From positions 18,984 to 82,983 of the forward strand of contig WTXI01000162.1 in the NCBI GenBank assembly GCA_022376515.1: a stretch of DNA of 64,000 nt. The letters run 5' to 3'. Below, one piece after another: positions 11,201 to 21,259 of this stretch (its first letter is position 1; each line of letters begins with the position of its first letter). A program made the position numbers and the translations under genes. The notes under the pieces were generated by a model. The model saw nothing but the letters and a program-made list of their open reading frames with translations. It made no database searches and was not told the origin of the DNA. The stretch comes from Lactifluus volemus. Its lineage: Eukaryota; Basidiomycota; Agaricomycetes; Russulales; Russulaceae.

Positions 11201-14200
11201 TGTTTGAGCGCGTGAATAACGGCCAGGAGTTCTCGGTCGTGGACATCATAACCCCGCTCTGGCGGGGACAGGGCATGGGAGTAATAGCTGATGGGGCGTG
11301 GCAGGCCGGTGGGGGTGCGTTGGAAGAGGATGGCCCCGAGGGCAAATTGGGAGGCGTCCACCTCCACTTCGAAAGGTCGATCGTGGTCCGGGCGGTTTAG
11401 AGCCATGTCACGCTCCACTAGGCTAATGAGGCGCTTCACAGCCGCACGTTGTTCGTCTCCCCAATGAAAGGGGACGTCCTTCTTCAGCAGGTCAGTGAGA
11501 GGTCGCGCGATTTCCGCAAAGCCCGGGATGAAAGGGCGGTGGTAGCCAAATACCCCCAAGGTGCTCCGCACGCCAGAGACGGTGCTTTGTTCAGTTGGCC
11601 ATTCCAGTAGCCCCTGCCGCTTCGCCGGGTCCAAGGAGATTTTACCATCTTCGACTACAATACCGAGGTAGTGAACGCGAGGTTGTTCGAAATGACATTT
11701 CGCCGCCTTTAGAAAGAAGGACTCGTCCTCGAAGCGCTGCAGTACCTGGTGAACGATGGTCCGATGCAGGGCCAAATCTGCTGCATTTCGGTTTGGGGTG
11801 GCGATGAGGAAGTCATCCATATAGATGTGGATAAAGTCAGGGTAAGCATTCAGGAGGTCGCGGAAGACGGTGTGCATGCAACGTTGGAAGGTCCCGGGCG
11901 CATTTCGGAGGCCAAAGGGCATGACATTGGGGAGGTACAGGCCAAAAGGGGTGATAAAGGCGGCCTTCCAGCGATCCTCTGCTTTGATCCGGATGTTGTT
12001 GTAGCCCCAGCGAATATCGAGGGTAGTGAACAGTTGTTTTCCTTCTAACTGCTCTAAAATCGTCTCGATGCGGGGGAGAGGGTACACGTCTGGTATGGTC
12101 CATTCATTGACCTTCCGGTAGTCCTGAACCGGGCAGAGGGAGCCATCTTGTTTCTTCACAAAGAAGAACGGGGTCGCCCAGGGCGAATCCCCCTTTTCAA
12201 TGTAGCCCAGCCGTTCATTTTCGTCGATCCACTTGCGCGCCGCTTCCATTTCGGCTGGACTGAGAGGGTAGGTCTTACTTTTTATCGTGGTAGGGGCCCC
12301 TTCTTTTAGCTTGATTTCATGGTCGTCCAGCCGAGCGGGGGGAAAACGATGGGACAACTCTTCAGAAAAGACCCTCCAGTGGCGTTTATATTCCACAGGT
12401 AAGGAGGGGTCTCCCTGTTGTCGTGGTGCTTTGATGGCCCATTCTGTGGCTACGGAGGTTTTGTTCAGTCCCATAGGGGGTATGACCCGTGGCTCAGATA
12501 TTTTGGAGACTCCGTTGGGCCACTCCGGGAAGTACTCTGCCCACTGCTGTAATTCGGGGTGCTTGTCTTCTAGATCCTTTTTCTGTTTTGCCGTTAACTT
12601 GTCGTCCTGTAGCCGGAGCTTCAGGTGGGCTAACATTTTGCGACTATTTTCCCGCTTGACGTCAGCTTGCCGGAGTCGTCGTCTAGCGTGGTCCTCCACC
12701 CCTAAGAAGCGGGCCCTGGTGACCGCGCGCGTGGCCACCTCAATAGGGAGGTCATCCCAAGTCATGTTCGTCCAATTGATCTTTGGGTTAAAGGCTTTGA
12801 GCCAGGTGAAGCCAAAGATTACCCGGTCTTTTCCCAGGTTTGCAACGAGGAATAGCAGTTCTTCGCTCTTGCTTCCTCGGGTAACACGGAGCACGGCATA
12901 TCGCGTAACTGCACCACTCCGGTTGTGTGTTCCGTCCACATTGGTGACTTGTACCGGTATTGGGAGTTGTCGGGTGGCAATTCCCCACCGCTCCACCGTT
13001 CGCTGGTCAATAAAGTTTTCACTTGCCCCACTGTCAACGAGGGCTGCTTCTCCAACCGTTCCACGCATAGATCGAAAAATGAAGGGCATATTGATTGATT
13101 TTATGCCTCGGTGTCGTACAAATGCAATACGTGGTAGCTCGGCTCCATGCCAGGTTGGCGGACAGGAGCCTAGAAAATCCTCCCCATCCTCTTTCTGTAA
13201 CTCATCCCACACCTTTTCCCGCTCCTCTTGGTTCATCCTTCGAAGGTGTTGCGCCACCTCCGTCGGAGCCCCGGGGTTAACGGTGGGTGTGGGGTCTTCC
13301 GAGGAGGGGAGTAGGTCGATGAGAGGTTGCTCGGTTTCTGGGGCACTGTGGCCGGTCCCGTAGGATGGTGGTCGTGGCACATATGCTGGAGGGGGTTGGC
13401 GCCAGTCGCCCGAACGAGTTCGAGGCTGCACGTAGGATGGCCTGCTCCCTGAAGGTTGCCTGCTTTGTTGTCCGCTTCTGGTGGTCTGGGGAACGCGTCT
13501 GGAGGGTTGTCCCTTGGGGCAATTTTTGACGAAGTGGCCAAATTGTCCACATCCCATACATCGGCCTTCTTTACGGAACTTCTCTCGCTGGGCACGAGTT
13601 GCCAGGTTGGCTTCGGTGTAGGCAGTGTCAACATCCATGGCGAAGGGATCTCTCCTGGGCTGCGAGGGTCTCGGGGGCAGTCCCATCCCTTTCCTCAGCT
13701 GTTCCTGAGTCAGGGTTGGTCGGCTTGGCTGGCCTGGTCGCTGCCCTAGGAGGGCTACCCTAGCCTTGTGTCGGTTGTTCTGGTTTCTGGCATCTCGTTC
13801 CCACTGGTCTAAGGTGGTAGGCCAGGTCTCTTGGTTAAGGATGGCTTTCTTTAGTTCATGTTTCAGTCCTGCTTGGAACAGGTCCATAGTTCCGGCATCG
13901 TTTCGTGACCATCCGGCTTGTTTGACCAAGGTTTCGAAGCCGGCAATGTACGTGTCGACGTCGTCATTGACCATCTTATGGTCCTTGAGTTTCTCATAGG
14001 CGCGCTGTTTCTTATTTGAGTCGGTAAAGGCGTCTTTGAATGCCTGCTCAAACTCAGTCCAGATGGCCTCGTCATTGTGCGGGTGCGTGGTGCCTTCCAG
14101 TTTCGTCAACTGCTCTTCTTGCCAGTCATTGACCCTCTCTCCTTTGATGTAGCTGAGGGCCATGAGGACTCGGTTGAATGGGTTACTCATCTCGTCGCTG

Positions 14201-15093
14201 TTTCGGTTTATGAGTTTCCACTGTTTGAATTCCTTTAGGAAGAGGTCACTACGATTCCTATCCCCATAGAAGATTGAAGGGGCCAGCCCTTTCAACCCTC
14301 CAGTTCCTGGGTTCGCGGGAGTGGTAGCCGAAGCGGTGACAGTGCTCCCCGCCTGAACTGTCCTTTGGCTAGAGGAGGAGGCGGCAGCGACTGGTATGGG
14401 AGGTAACCCACTAGGGGTACTGGGGGCGGCTTGAGAGGAGAGTAGCGGGGGAAGGAGGCTCCCTCCTTGTTGGTAGAGGTCATAGACTTGTGAGGATATT
14501 CGCTGTGCCATTTCGGGCGGTTGTTCGGGAGTAAGAGGATGGGTTCCTTGTAGAGTAACGATGGCACTAGTAGCTGCGGCGAGGGTATCGTCCGCGAGGG
14601 GGTTTGGTTGTTGCTGGGGAGAGGCTGGAGGTTCTTCCTCGGCCTCTGAGTCGGAAGAGTTTGAGTTTGAGACTCCGAAACGCCCTGGTGGCCTAGGGGA
14701 TCGGTACGCGGGGTGCTCCCTGTCAGTTTCTCTCCAGTAGCCTAAGCCTGCTGCAGAGCAATGTATGGGTTGTAAGAGGTTTCCTGAGCGGGTTCGGAAG
14801 ATGTTTCCTTCTGGGTCTGGTTCGATGAGATACCAGGAGTTATTTATGAATTCACAAAAGTCGTTGAGGAGATTTCCTCGTCCGTCACGGGTGGTAACCT
14901 GATAGGCTCCCCTTCCAACGTCTGGGTTGATCAAGATCCACTGAGCAACGCCTTTTACGTGTGCAGGTAGGCCGTCTCTGATTCGAAGAGGGATATAGGT
15001 CCAATGATTATTGTCAGGGATCGGGGCGTTTAAGGACGTGTTGCCTGAACTGCCGCTGCTTCTGGTACTCCTAGTAGTACCAGTAGCGCAACT
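8266..15093 (-). CDS. Gyp-A Gag-Pol polyprotein
   Basis: One uninterrupted frame of about 2270 codons, ending with TGA at 8266-8268. Numbering from the TTG at 14934: Gag capsid about 218-400; CCHC knuckle 459-472; protease DSGA at 634; reverse transcriptase about 850-1100 with YMDD at 1038-1041; RNase H from about 1187; integrase HHCC with Cys 1436/1439; catalytic Asp 1471, Asp 1532 and Glu 1568 (D,D-35-E); chromodomain about 1763-1820; a Cys/His domain from 2166 to the end. Conserved Gag sequence (GLPAHVKG) lies upstream of 14934, yet no ATG follows the upstream in-frame stop (15094-15096) before about 14511. Translation must therefore start unusually or after splicing or a frameshift. Catalytic residues are intact. 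The product would build particles, copy RNA to DNA and integrate it, with the chromodomain guiding integration to modified chromatin. Confidence 0.95.
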   Translation of the reverse strand, partial: SCATGTTRSTRSSGSSGNTSLNAPIPDNNHWTYIPLRIRDGLPAHVKGVAQWILINPDVGRGAYQVTTRDGRGNLLNDFCEFINNSWYLIEPDPEGNIFRTRSGNLLQPIHCSAAGLGYWRETDREHPAYRSPRPPGRFGVSNSNSSDSEAEEEPPASPQQQPNPLADDTLAAATSAIVTLQGTHPLTPEQPPEMAQRISSQVYDLYQQGGSLLPPLLSSQAAPSTPSGLPPIPVAAASSSSQRTVQAGSTVTASATTPANPGTGGLKGLAPSIFYGDRNRSDLFLKEFKQWKLINRNSDEMSNPFNRVLMALSYIKGERVNDWQEEQLTKLEGTTHPHNDEAIWTEFEQAFKDAFTDSNKKQRAYEKLKDHKMVNDDVDTYIAGFETLVKQAGWSRNDAGTMDLFQAGLKHELKKAILNQETWPTTLDQWERDARNQNNRHKARVALLGQRPGQPSRPTLTQEQLRKGMGLPPRPSQPRRDPFAMDVDTAYTEANLATRAQREKFRKEGRCMGCGQFGHFVKNCPKGQPSRRVPQTTRSGQQSRQPSGSRPSYVQPRTRSGDWRQPPPAYVPRPPSYGTGHSAPETEQPLIDLLPSSEDPTPTVNPGAPTEVAQHLRRMNQEEREKVWDELQKEDGEDFLGSCPPTWHGAELPRIAFVRHRGIKSINMPFIFRSMRGTVGEAALVDSGASENFIDQRTVERWGIATRQLPIPVQVTNVDGTHNRSGAVTRYAVLRVTRGSKSEELLFLVANLGKDRVIFGFTWLKAFNPKINWTNMTWDDLPIEVATRAVTRARFLGVEDHARRRLRQADVKRENSRKMLAHLKLRLQDDKLTAKQKKDLEDKHPELQQWAEYFPEWPNGVSKISEPRVIPPMGLNKTSVATEWAIKAPRQQGDPSLPVEYKRHWRVFSEELSHRFPPARLDDHEIKLKEGAPTTIKSKTYPLSPAEMEAARKWIDENERLGYIEKGDSPWATPFFFVKKQDGSLCPVQDYRKVNEWTIPDVYPLPRIETILEQLEGKQLFTTLDIRWGYNNIRIKAEDRWKAAFITPFGLYLPNVMPFGLRNAPGTFQRCMHTVFRDLLNAYPDFIHIYMDDFLIATPNRNAADLALHRTIVHQVLQRFEDESFFLKAAKCHFEQPRVHYLGIVVEDGKISLDPAKRQGLLEWPTEQSTVSGVRSTLGVFGYHRPFIPGFAEIARPLTDLLKKDVPFHWGDEQRAAVKRLISLVERDMALNRPDHDRPFEVEVDASQFALGAILFQRTPTGLPRPISYYSHALSPPERGYDVHDRELLAVIHALKHWRHLLLGARHPVKVYTDHKNLQYYRHPQDINRRVARYIPLLGEFNLSLVHKPGKSMRADPLSRRPDFDTGALDNKDVIVLPSELFASVAALSLPPLDPWEGRILRAQAAAPTDIAGWITPFRLERGPHGLWTRSGKFVVVADNALRREVIAAHHDHVTAGHPGISKTLQAVEQGYWWPDMKTFVRQYVRGCATCQTTKSNTVRPKVPIYPITVKPNALPFETIALDLIVDLPPSQGFDSILTITDHDCTKAAFFLPCTQKIDSEGVAALYAQHVFPHYGIPKTVISDRDTRFTSKWTTDLCKRLKINQNISTAYHPQTDGQSERTNQWLEQYLRIYGNFQQNDWARWLPLAQFVHNSWPSSTTGKTPFELLIGFTPRAQEQQVMDSTLPALEERSTYLRGLRERAQKAIQWAQDMTKKYHARKKGQRHFRPFTEGQMVLLEGTNLNLPYPTKKLQPKRFGPFRVIKVVSPYVYKLDLPPQWKIHDVFHASLLTPYSETAEHGRNHTEPPPDLIDDHQEYEVEEILGSRRRYRKLQYLLKWKGYSAAHNTWEPVENVNSPELIREFHEANPEAVRTLEIERDINPPLDPLPSSSPSSMDFSPVRDFILDLDTASLDIPDDVYAAIILAGLRPEDFQPELLDVDNEDAASLSPLPVPDPSTRPLAPVPMLWAPQPTRPSAYSKWSPEPDDDNYPSPVAPPNSEEEPPSLALDIFHRVDEWRTQSAPLLEAAGQEVSPVPTPSSRSEPLDASERPFTRVNTPASNSDGHRSDQSVSASATSEESQLPRQDSYSGHPSATYPHASVTLDAFHPRPARGYVAEPPQYPVYPGAEPYTSAAKGKAPADGGPRGLRREHTGVWHGVCATEYAPLVHGAWYFPQQFSTPLGTTWIPTYVPPPPVYPSCHHCNTVQPDHPADLCPNDSRCLYCAGGHLSCHCPWPHFLCTATDCFCPSDHDFAEPEGVRNPVWECPTSLVMRRRSY

Positions 15094-16248
15094 TTATAGT
15101 AGCGGTAGGCGTTGAGTTTGGGCTGGTGGTGTGGGGCAAACTGTGGGTATTCCCTGATGTATTGTTCAATGAATTCGATCTCCCGTGTGATGTCGGCGAG
15201 TTCGTCGAGAGTGGATTGGATAAAACGGAGGCGGTCTACTTCTTCCTGTAGATCCTGGATTTGTTGGCTGGTTTCAAGACGGATCTCTTCTTCGTTTTCT
15301 GTTAGAGACTGGGGGTCTACTCGTTCGTAGGGGTTTGGGTTAGGTGGTCGAGACGTTGCGTGAGGCTTTCTCGGCGATGGATAAGGATTCCTACTGCAAA
15401 GGTGATGATCCCTTCCGGGTCTGGGTGTGTGGAGAGGTGGATGAGGAGTAAGTCGAGGCTCTCTTCAACGTTGAAGAGTTCTACAATAGTCTCGTCAACG
15501 AGGGCAGTGGTATCCTCAGTCGATGGTGACGTCGGCTCTGTTGTATTCAAGGATATGTTGGAGGAAGAAGCGATATTGTTCGAGGAGGTGGATGGTGTTC
15601 TCAAAGAAGGTGACGAGTTCTGGTTCTTCTTCACGTAGAGAGGCGAAGAGCAGTAGGTTGGTATGGACCCACTCGAGTTCCAGACGGATATGGAAGATAA
15701 GGTCCCTTGGTTGGCTTTGCAAGCGACGGTTAAAGAGGTGAGGTCTAAGGTTTGCTCTGTCTAGGAGGGGAGTCCTTTCGGGTGCTTGCGGTCTTTCTGG
15801 GTGGTCGGGTGCGTGTGAGGGATCTATCTTTTGGTATGGTAACGGCAACGGTCTTCCTTGCAGAAACACTCGTGCTGGAGAGCGTGGATATGGGTGTAGT
15901 GGACCTTCTTTCCTGGTATGAACTCGTGGAAGGCGTGGGTAGTATACGGTGGTCCTCGAAGTAGGGCTCGGAGGTCAAGGGTAGGAGGGGGAACGGGAGT
16001 GATGGGTTCTCGGGGGAGTCGAAGGGGTTTCCTTATACGTGGTATGATGACTAAGGGTGACTGGGGCCTTGGTAGGGCACAGGGTTCTTCCTCTGGGTGC
16101 GACGATGCGACGGGGTTCTTCCTCTTCCTTCACTTATATGGGCACGTAGCTCCTTTACAAGTGGAGGGTCGACTTGGGTAACAAGTGGGTGGACTTAGCT
16201 AGTGGCTTGAAGACCAACTGAGGTCTTGTAGGGTTTAGGGTTGTTAGG
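15094..16248 (-). other. Gyp-A leader with successive overlapping open frames
   Basis: About 1.15 kb between the primer-binding site and the gag frame. On the element strand, successive open frames overlap by a few bases at their stop/next-frame junctions. One contains HECFCKEDRCRYH, a possible metal-binding motif. Another is helical (HIRLELEWVHTNLLLF...HLLEQYRFFLQH), the next has VELFNVEESLDLLLIHL, and the last is strongly coiled-coil-like (ETSQQIQDLQEEVDRL). Most lack a good ATG. They may be a degraded or frameshifted accessory protein, or exons. Gyp-C also has a helical open frame without ATG upstream of gag. Confidence 0.4.
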
Positions 16249-16259
16249 AGACTTCGCTT
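16249..16259 (-). other. Gyp-A primer-binding site (self-priming type)
   Basis: The element strand reads AAGCGAAGTCT, one base after the 5' LTR. It is the exact reverse complement of the LTR 11-mer at 16543-16553. Confidence 0.75.
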
Positions 16260-16260
16260 T

Positions 16261-16839
16261 TGTCAAGGCTCAGAGGGGCCTTGGCGCACGACGTGTGCTT
16301 GGAGTAATACGAGGAGGGCTGAGCGTGGCAACTAGCCTCAGCACGACGAGGATTACTCGAGTTCTTCCCTTGGCTTTACTATAGAGGAGAGCGTCGCGCT
16401 GACGTATGCACTCTACTGTATTGTCAAAGGAGAGGTCAAGGGCAATCACAAGACGAGACTAAGTCTTGTATTGACGACGGTCAGGAGGTCTGACTTGAAG
16501 GGACAGAAAGGGAAGAAGGTTCAACTAGTCTGATTGCAGACGAAGCGAAGTCTAAGGAGACAAGCTACAGCGGACCGGTTTATATACTCCTAGGGTGTGA
16601 TGCTGAGTCATAGAGTCCCAGGCATGTCACAGCGTGACATGCCTCCTAAATAATATATCGTAGATCGAGCGGAGAAACTACGGAGATCTACGGAGATACT
16701 TCGGAAAGATCCTGAGATCTGTATCGTACATGGAAAGATCCGAAGATCCGTATTGTAGATTGTCTCGGAACAAAGCGAAAAAGATACCCACCGTCACGTG
16801 GGGTTAATACATAAGCAGATCACGTGCCAAACCGTAACA
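16261..16839 (-). repeat. Gyp-A 5' LTR
   Basis: 579 bp, 5' side in element orientation. CATGC lies immediately outside at 16840-16844, matching 7645-7649. Confidence 0.97.
16543..16586 (-). promoter_or_regulatory. Gyp-A LTR promoter: TATA box and predicted transcript start
   Basis: The minus strand carries TATATAAA (16586-16579). The 11-mer AGACTTCGCTT (16553-16543) starts 33 nt downstream and is exactly complementary to the primer-binding site at 16249-16259. This spacing suits a TATA-dependent start at the 11-mer. Confidence 0.7.
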
Positions 16840-19800
16840 CATGCGTCCCGTAGGCATCTGGCATGAGGGGTGGTACAAGTGGTGGAGGGGTGGTTGCCGC
16901 CGCAGTAGGGGCATTCGAGGTCATAGGGGGATGCGAGCGATGCGTCATCGCTGGCCGTGTCGTGGTCGTGATCAAGAGGGGGTGGTGAAGGGGTCTTTCC
17001 CTTGATGTCGGCTGGGGCTTTGCCGAGGTAACGCTGCTGCCATTTGGGGACTTGGCCAGGGAGCGTGATTCGTCCGGTCCGGAGACCGTAGTCAAAGTTA
17101 TCTTCATAGTGAGGTGCGCCGGGGTTGGTGTAGTTGGGTACGTAATCGTCGTTTTCGGGGTGTTCCGTGGCCGGATCCTCGGGCCATTCGTCTTCAGTGT
17201 ACTCGTCGTCTGCCTCAGCTGCGTCAGCTGGGCCCGTGGGACTTCCAGAGTCCCGGTCAGAAGGGGAAGAGGGGTATACGCCCTCCGAGTGCTCAACACT
17301 CTGTAACGCGATCGGGTCCAAGCCCTTCACGTGCTGCGATTGCTCCGCAGCGTAGCCCTTTGTTAACGCTGTGTGGTCAGAGGCGACTTTCCAGTCGCAG
17401 GACTTTGATGACCCAGGGCTCTCTGGGGCGGTTTCATCGCCGCTCTGCTTTGGTAACCCGGTGAGCTCCGGGGTACTCCGACAACGGCGTCCGCTATCGA
17501 GACCTTGTTCTGCTTTGTTAACCCAGGTAGCCTCTGGGTTACTCTGGAGATCGAGCCCATCGAGGGCAACGGTGAGAAATGGGTGGATGGGTGAGGACAT
17601 GATGGTTTGGGAAGAGGATGGTGATGGTTGGTGGTCAAGAGAGGACGGGCCTTTATACCCGTCGATTTCCGTGTATGGGGTTAAGAGCGATGCGTGGAAG
17701 ACGTTGTGAATCTTCCATTGCCGGGGGAGGTCTAGTTTGTACACGTAAGGCGAGACGACTTTGGTGATTGGAAATGGTCCGAATCGTTTTGGGCGCAACT
17801 TCTTGATCGGGTGTGACAGGGGGAGGTTTGTTCCTTCAAGCCAGACTTGCTGGCCGAGCTTGAACGGTTTAAAGGTCCGTTGACCTTTCTTTCGTTCCGA
17901 ATGCTTCTGCAACAGAAGCTGAGCCTTTCTAATGGCGCTTTGCGCCTGCTCCCGTAGGGTCTTCAGGTGGGTGGCTCGGTCTTCGAGCGCCGGTATATTT
18001 GTCTGTTCCAGGGGGTTTTCTCTGATTCTTGGGGTAAAGCCGAAGAGGAGGTCCGAGGGAGTGAAGCCAGTAGTGCTGCTTTGCCAGGTGTTATGAACGT
18101 ACTGAGCCACGGGTAACCAGGTGGCCCAGTCATTTTGCTGAAAGTTGCCGTAGATGCGCAAGTACTGTTCGAGCCACTGGTTAGTGCGCTCGGCCTGTCC
18201 GTCAGTCTGGGGGTGGTAAGCCGTGCTCAAGTTCTGGTCGATAGAGAGCCGCTTGCAGAGTGCCGTGGTAAACTTCGAGGTGAACCGGGTGTCTCGGTCC
18301 GAAATGACTCTTCAGGGGATGCCGAAGTAGGGGAAGACGTGCTGTGCGTAGAGTGCCGCGACTCCTTCAGAGTCGATTTTCTGGGTACAGGGGAGGAAGA
18401 CAGCTGCCTTTGTGCAGTCGTGGTCGGTGATCGTCAAGATTGAGTCATATCCGTGGGACAGTGGGAGATCCACTATCAGGTCAAGGGCAATCGTCTCGAA
18501 CAGTTGCGCGTTTGGTTTCGTAGTTATCGGATAAATCGGGACTTTGGGCTTTGTGGTACCGGCTTTCGTTTCTTGGCATTGGGGGCATCCTTTAACATAT
18601 TGCGTGATGAACTGCTTCATGTCTGGCCACCAGAAGGTTTGTTGGACTGCGTAGAGGGTTTTTGAAATTCCGGGGTGCCCTGCCGTGATGTGATTGTGGT
18701 TTTCAGTTACCACCTCCCTTCTCAAGGCGTTGTTTGCCACAACAACGATCTTGCCTTGCCGTGTCCACAGGCCAGAGACAGCGCGTGAGAGTCCGTAAGG
18801 GGTGGTCCAGGTAGCGATATCCGTAGGTCGAGCCCGTTGGCTCGCAAGAAGGCGCTCCTCCCAGAAGGAAGGAGGGGAAAGGGAGAGGGCCGCGACGTTG
18901 GCAAAGAGCTGGCTGGGCAGGACAATCTGTTGCTTATTGTCCCCCTGCCCGTTGTTGAAGTCTGGCCGCCGAGATAAATGGTCCGCCTTCATTGTGACGC
19001 CAGGTTTGTGGATGAGTACCAGATTGTACTCAGCCAGTTCGGGTAGGTAGCGCGCTACGCGCCGGTTGATGTCGCGGGGGTGTCGGTAATACTGGAGGTT
19101 CTTGTGGTCCGTGTAAACTTTGACAGGGTGCTTTGCACCCAACAGGATATGGCGCCAGCGTCTGAGGCCAAGCATGACGGCGAGCAACTCGCGGTCATGA
19201 ACATTGTACCCACGCTCCGCGGGTGTCAAGGCGTGCGAATAGTAACTGATCGGATGGGGGAGTCCATCCGGGGTCCGTTGGAAAAGTATCGCGCCCGTCG
19301 CGAACTGCGAGGCGTCGACTTCCAGTTCGAAAGGGCGGTCGTGGTCGGGCCTATTCAAGGCCATGTCTTTTTCGACAAGCGCAATCAAGCGCTTGACGGC
19401 GTTCCTCTCCTCTTCACCCCATTTAAAGGGGGTGTTCTTCTTAAGGAGGTCCGTCAGGGGCCGAGCCACCTCCGCAAAGCCGGGGATAAAGGGGCGGTGA
19501 TAGCCGAAAACACCGAGTGTGCTCCGCACACCGGATACCGAGCTCTGTTCCGTCGGCCATTCCAGTAGGCCGCGTTGTTTCGTGGGGTCCAGGTGTATCT
19601 TGCCGTTCTCAACTACTATACCTAAGTAGTTGACGCGGGGTTTCTCAAAGTGGCACTTTGCCGCTTTGAGGAAAAACGATTCGTCTTCGAATCGTTGCAA
19701 TACCTTGTGCACAATCGTCCTGTGCAAGGCAAGGTCGGCGGGGGTTCGGTTCGGCGTTGCAATGAGGAAGTCGTCCATATAGATGTGTATGTTGTCCGGG

Positions 19801-21248
19801 TACTGGTTTAGGAGGTCGCGGAAGGTCGTATGCATGCACCGCTGAAAGGTGCCGGGGGCATTTCTGAGGCCGAAGGGCATCACATTGGGTAGGTAAAGTC
19901 CGAAGGGGGTGATGAAGGCTGCCTTCCATCGGTCCTCAGGCTTGATCCGTATGTTGTTATATCCCCACCTGATGTCCAAGGTGGTGAATAGCTGCTTGCC
20001 GCTGAGTTGTTCCAGTATAGTTTCGATCCGGGGGAGTGGGTACGTGTCTGGTATCGTCCACTCGTTGACTTTCCTGTAATCCTGTACAGGTCGTAGTTTG
20101 CCGTCCGATTTCTTGACAAAGAAGAAGGGGGTCGCCCATGGCGAGTCACCTCGTTCGATGTAGCCGAGTTGTTCATTTTCGTTGATCCATTCCTTTGCAG
20201 CCTCCATTTCAATGGGGTTCAAAGGGTACATTTTGCCAGGTATGGTGGTCGGTGCTCCAGGTTTGAGCTTGATTTCGTGGTCGTCGATACGAGATGGGGG
20301 AAAGCGCCTTGCCCCATCCTCCAAGAACACCTTGTAGTGTCCCGCGTATTCTCTGGGTAGCTCGTCTGATGTCTTTTCCTTGGGGGCGTCGATCGCCCAT
20401 TGAGTAGCCATAGAGGTTTTGTTTACCTCTATACAGTGCGCCAGGTCAAGCGTCTTGACCTCTGAAGTAGCTGGGGGTGGAGAGTTTCGTGGTGCTGATA
20501 TAGCCGTGATTCCTGAGGGGTACTGGGGAAAGATTCTTCTAAACTCCACGAGTTCAGGGTGGCTTGATGTATCCAGTTCCGGGAGTCCCTGTGTCGAGGC
20601 GCGGAGTTCGGCGATCTTGCTTTGCTTCCACTTCTTTTGGCACCTGTCGTGTTGGATAGATTCCCGTATGCTGGCGATTTTCTTGTGTTGCCATAGCGTC
20701 TCCACCTCGGAGACCTCGGTGTCTTTGGGAAGTCCGTTGGGGTGCTCCGGGAAGTATTCCTTCCATGTTTCGGTTCCAATCACTTCGGGTTCCAAAGTAA
20801 GGGCGTCATAAGCTAGTTTCTTGCGCCGATTCTCGTATCTTATGTCCGCCTCCCTAAGCCGTCGCCTAGCGTGGTTTTCTACTCCCAGAAAGCGAGCTCT
20901 GGAGAGTGCGCGGGTGGTTATTTCGACGGGGAGATCGTCCCAAGTCATGTTTGTCCAATTGATGTACAGGTTGAAAGCTTTGAGCCAGGTAAATCCGAAA
21001 ATTACGCGGTCCCTTCCCAGGTTCGCGACAAGGAATAACAGTTCCTCGCTCTTGCTTCCTCAGGTAACGTGTAGTACGACGTACTTTTTGACCGCACCAT
21101 CTCGGTTATGTGTTCCGTCCACATTGGTGACTTGTACCGGTATCGGGAGTGTCTTGGTGGCAATTCCCCATCGCTCAACTGTCCTTTGGTCGATGAAGTT
21201 TTCGCTTGCTCCACTGTCAATGAGGGCTGCTTCCCCGACCGCCCCACG
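16840..21248 (-). pseudogene. Gyp-B pol (middle part): protease, RT, RNase H, integrase
   Basis: Resumes right after the hAT element with the aspartic protease active site (DSGASENF). Then come reverse transcriptase with IYMDDFL, RNase H (ELEVDASQ), the integrase HHCC zinc-binding domain (GHPGISKTL...CPQCQ) and the DDE core (ALDLIVDL, ISDRD, AYHPQTDGQAERTNQW). Two in-frame TGA codons break it: 21060-21062, in the protease where Gyp-A has Arg, and 18312-18314, just before ISDRD. The chromodomain that Gyp-A and Gyp-C carry after SLLTPY is absent; the frame passes straight into a Ser/Pro-rich region. The first half of the terminal Cys/His domain begins at about 16913. Gyp-A interrupts at 16840. 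Confidence 0.92.
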
Positions 21249-21259
21249 TAGTGTTGCGG
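21249..21259 (+). repeat. hAT left terminal inverted repeat
   Basis: TAGTGTTGCGG, an exact inverted match to 28992-29002. The 8-bp duplication GCCCCACG lies at 21241-21248. Confidence 0.93.

Larger units (their letters stand above)
7650..16839 (-). mobile_element. Ty3/gypsy LTR retrotransposon Gyp-A, complete
   Basis: Two 579-bp LTRs (7650-8228 and 16261-16839) look identical by eye and are flanked by CATGC (7645-7649 and 16840-16844). One long minus-strand gag-pol frame runs between them. A polypurine tract (GAGAAGGGAGGCAC) borders the 3' LTR, and an 11-nt self-priming site follows the 5' LTR. Identical LTRs and an unbroken frame indicate a recent, possibly autonomous insertion. It sits in the pol 3' end of Gyp-B. 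Confidence 0.97.

Noticed and set aside
12287..13363. 358-codon plus-strand frame opposite Gyp-A pol
   Set aside because: Antisense shadow of the protease and RT lead-in; its sequence shows no family features.
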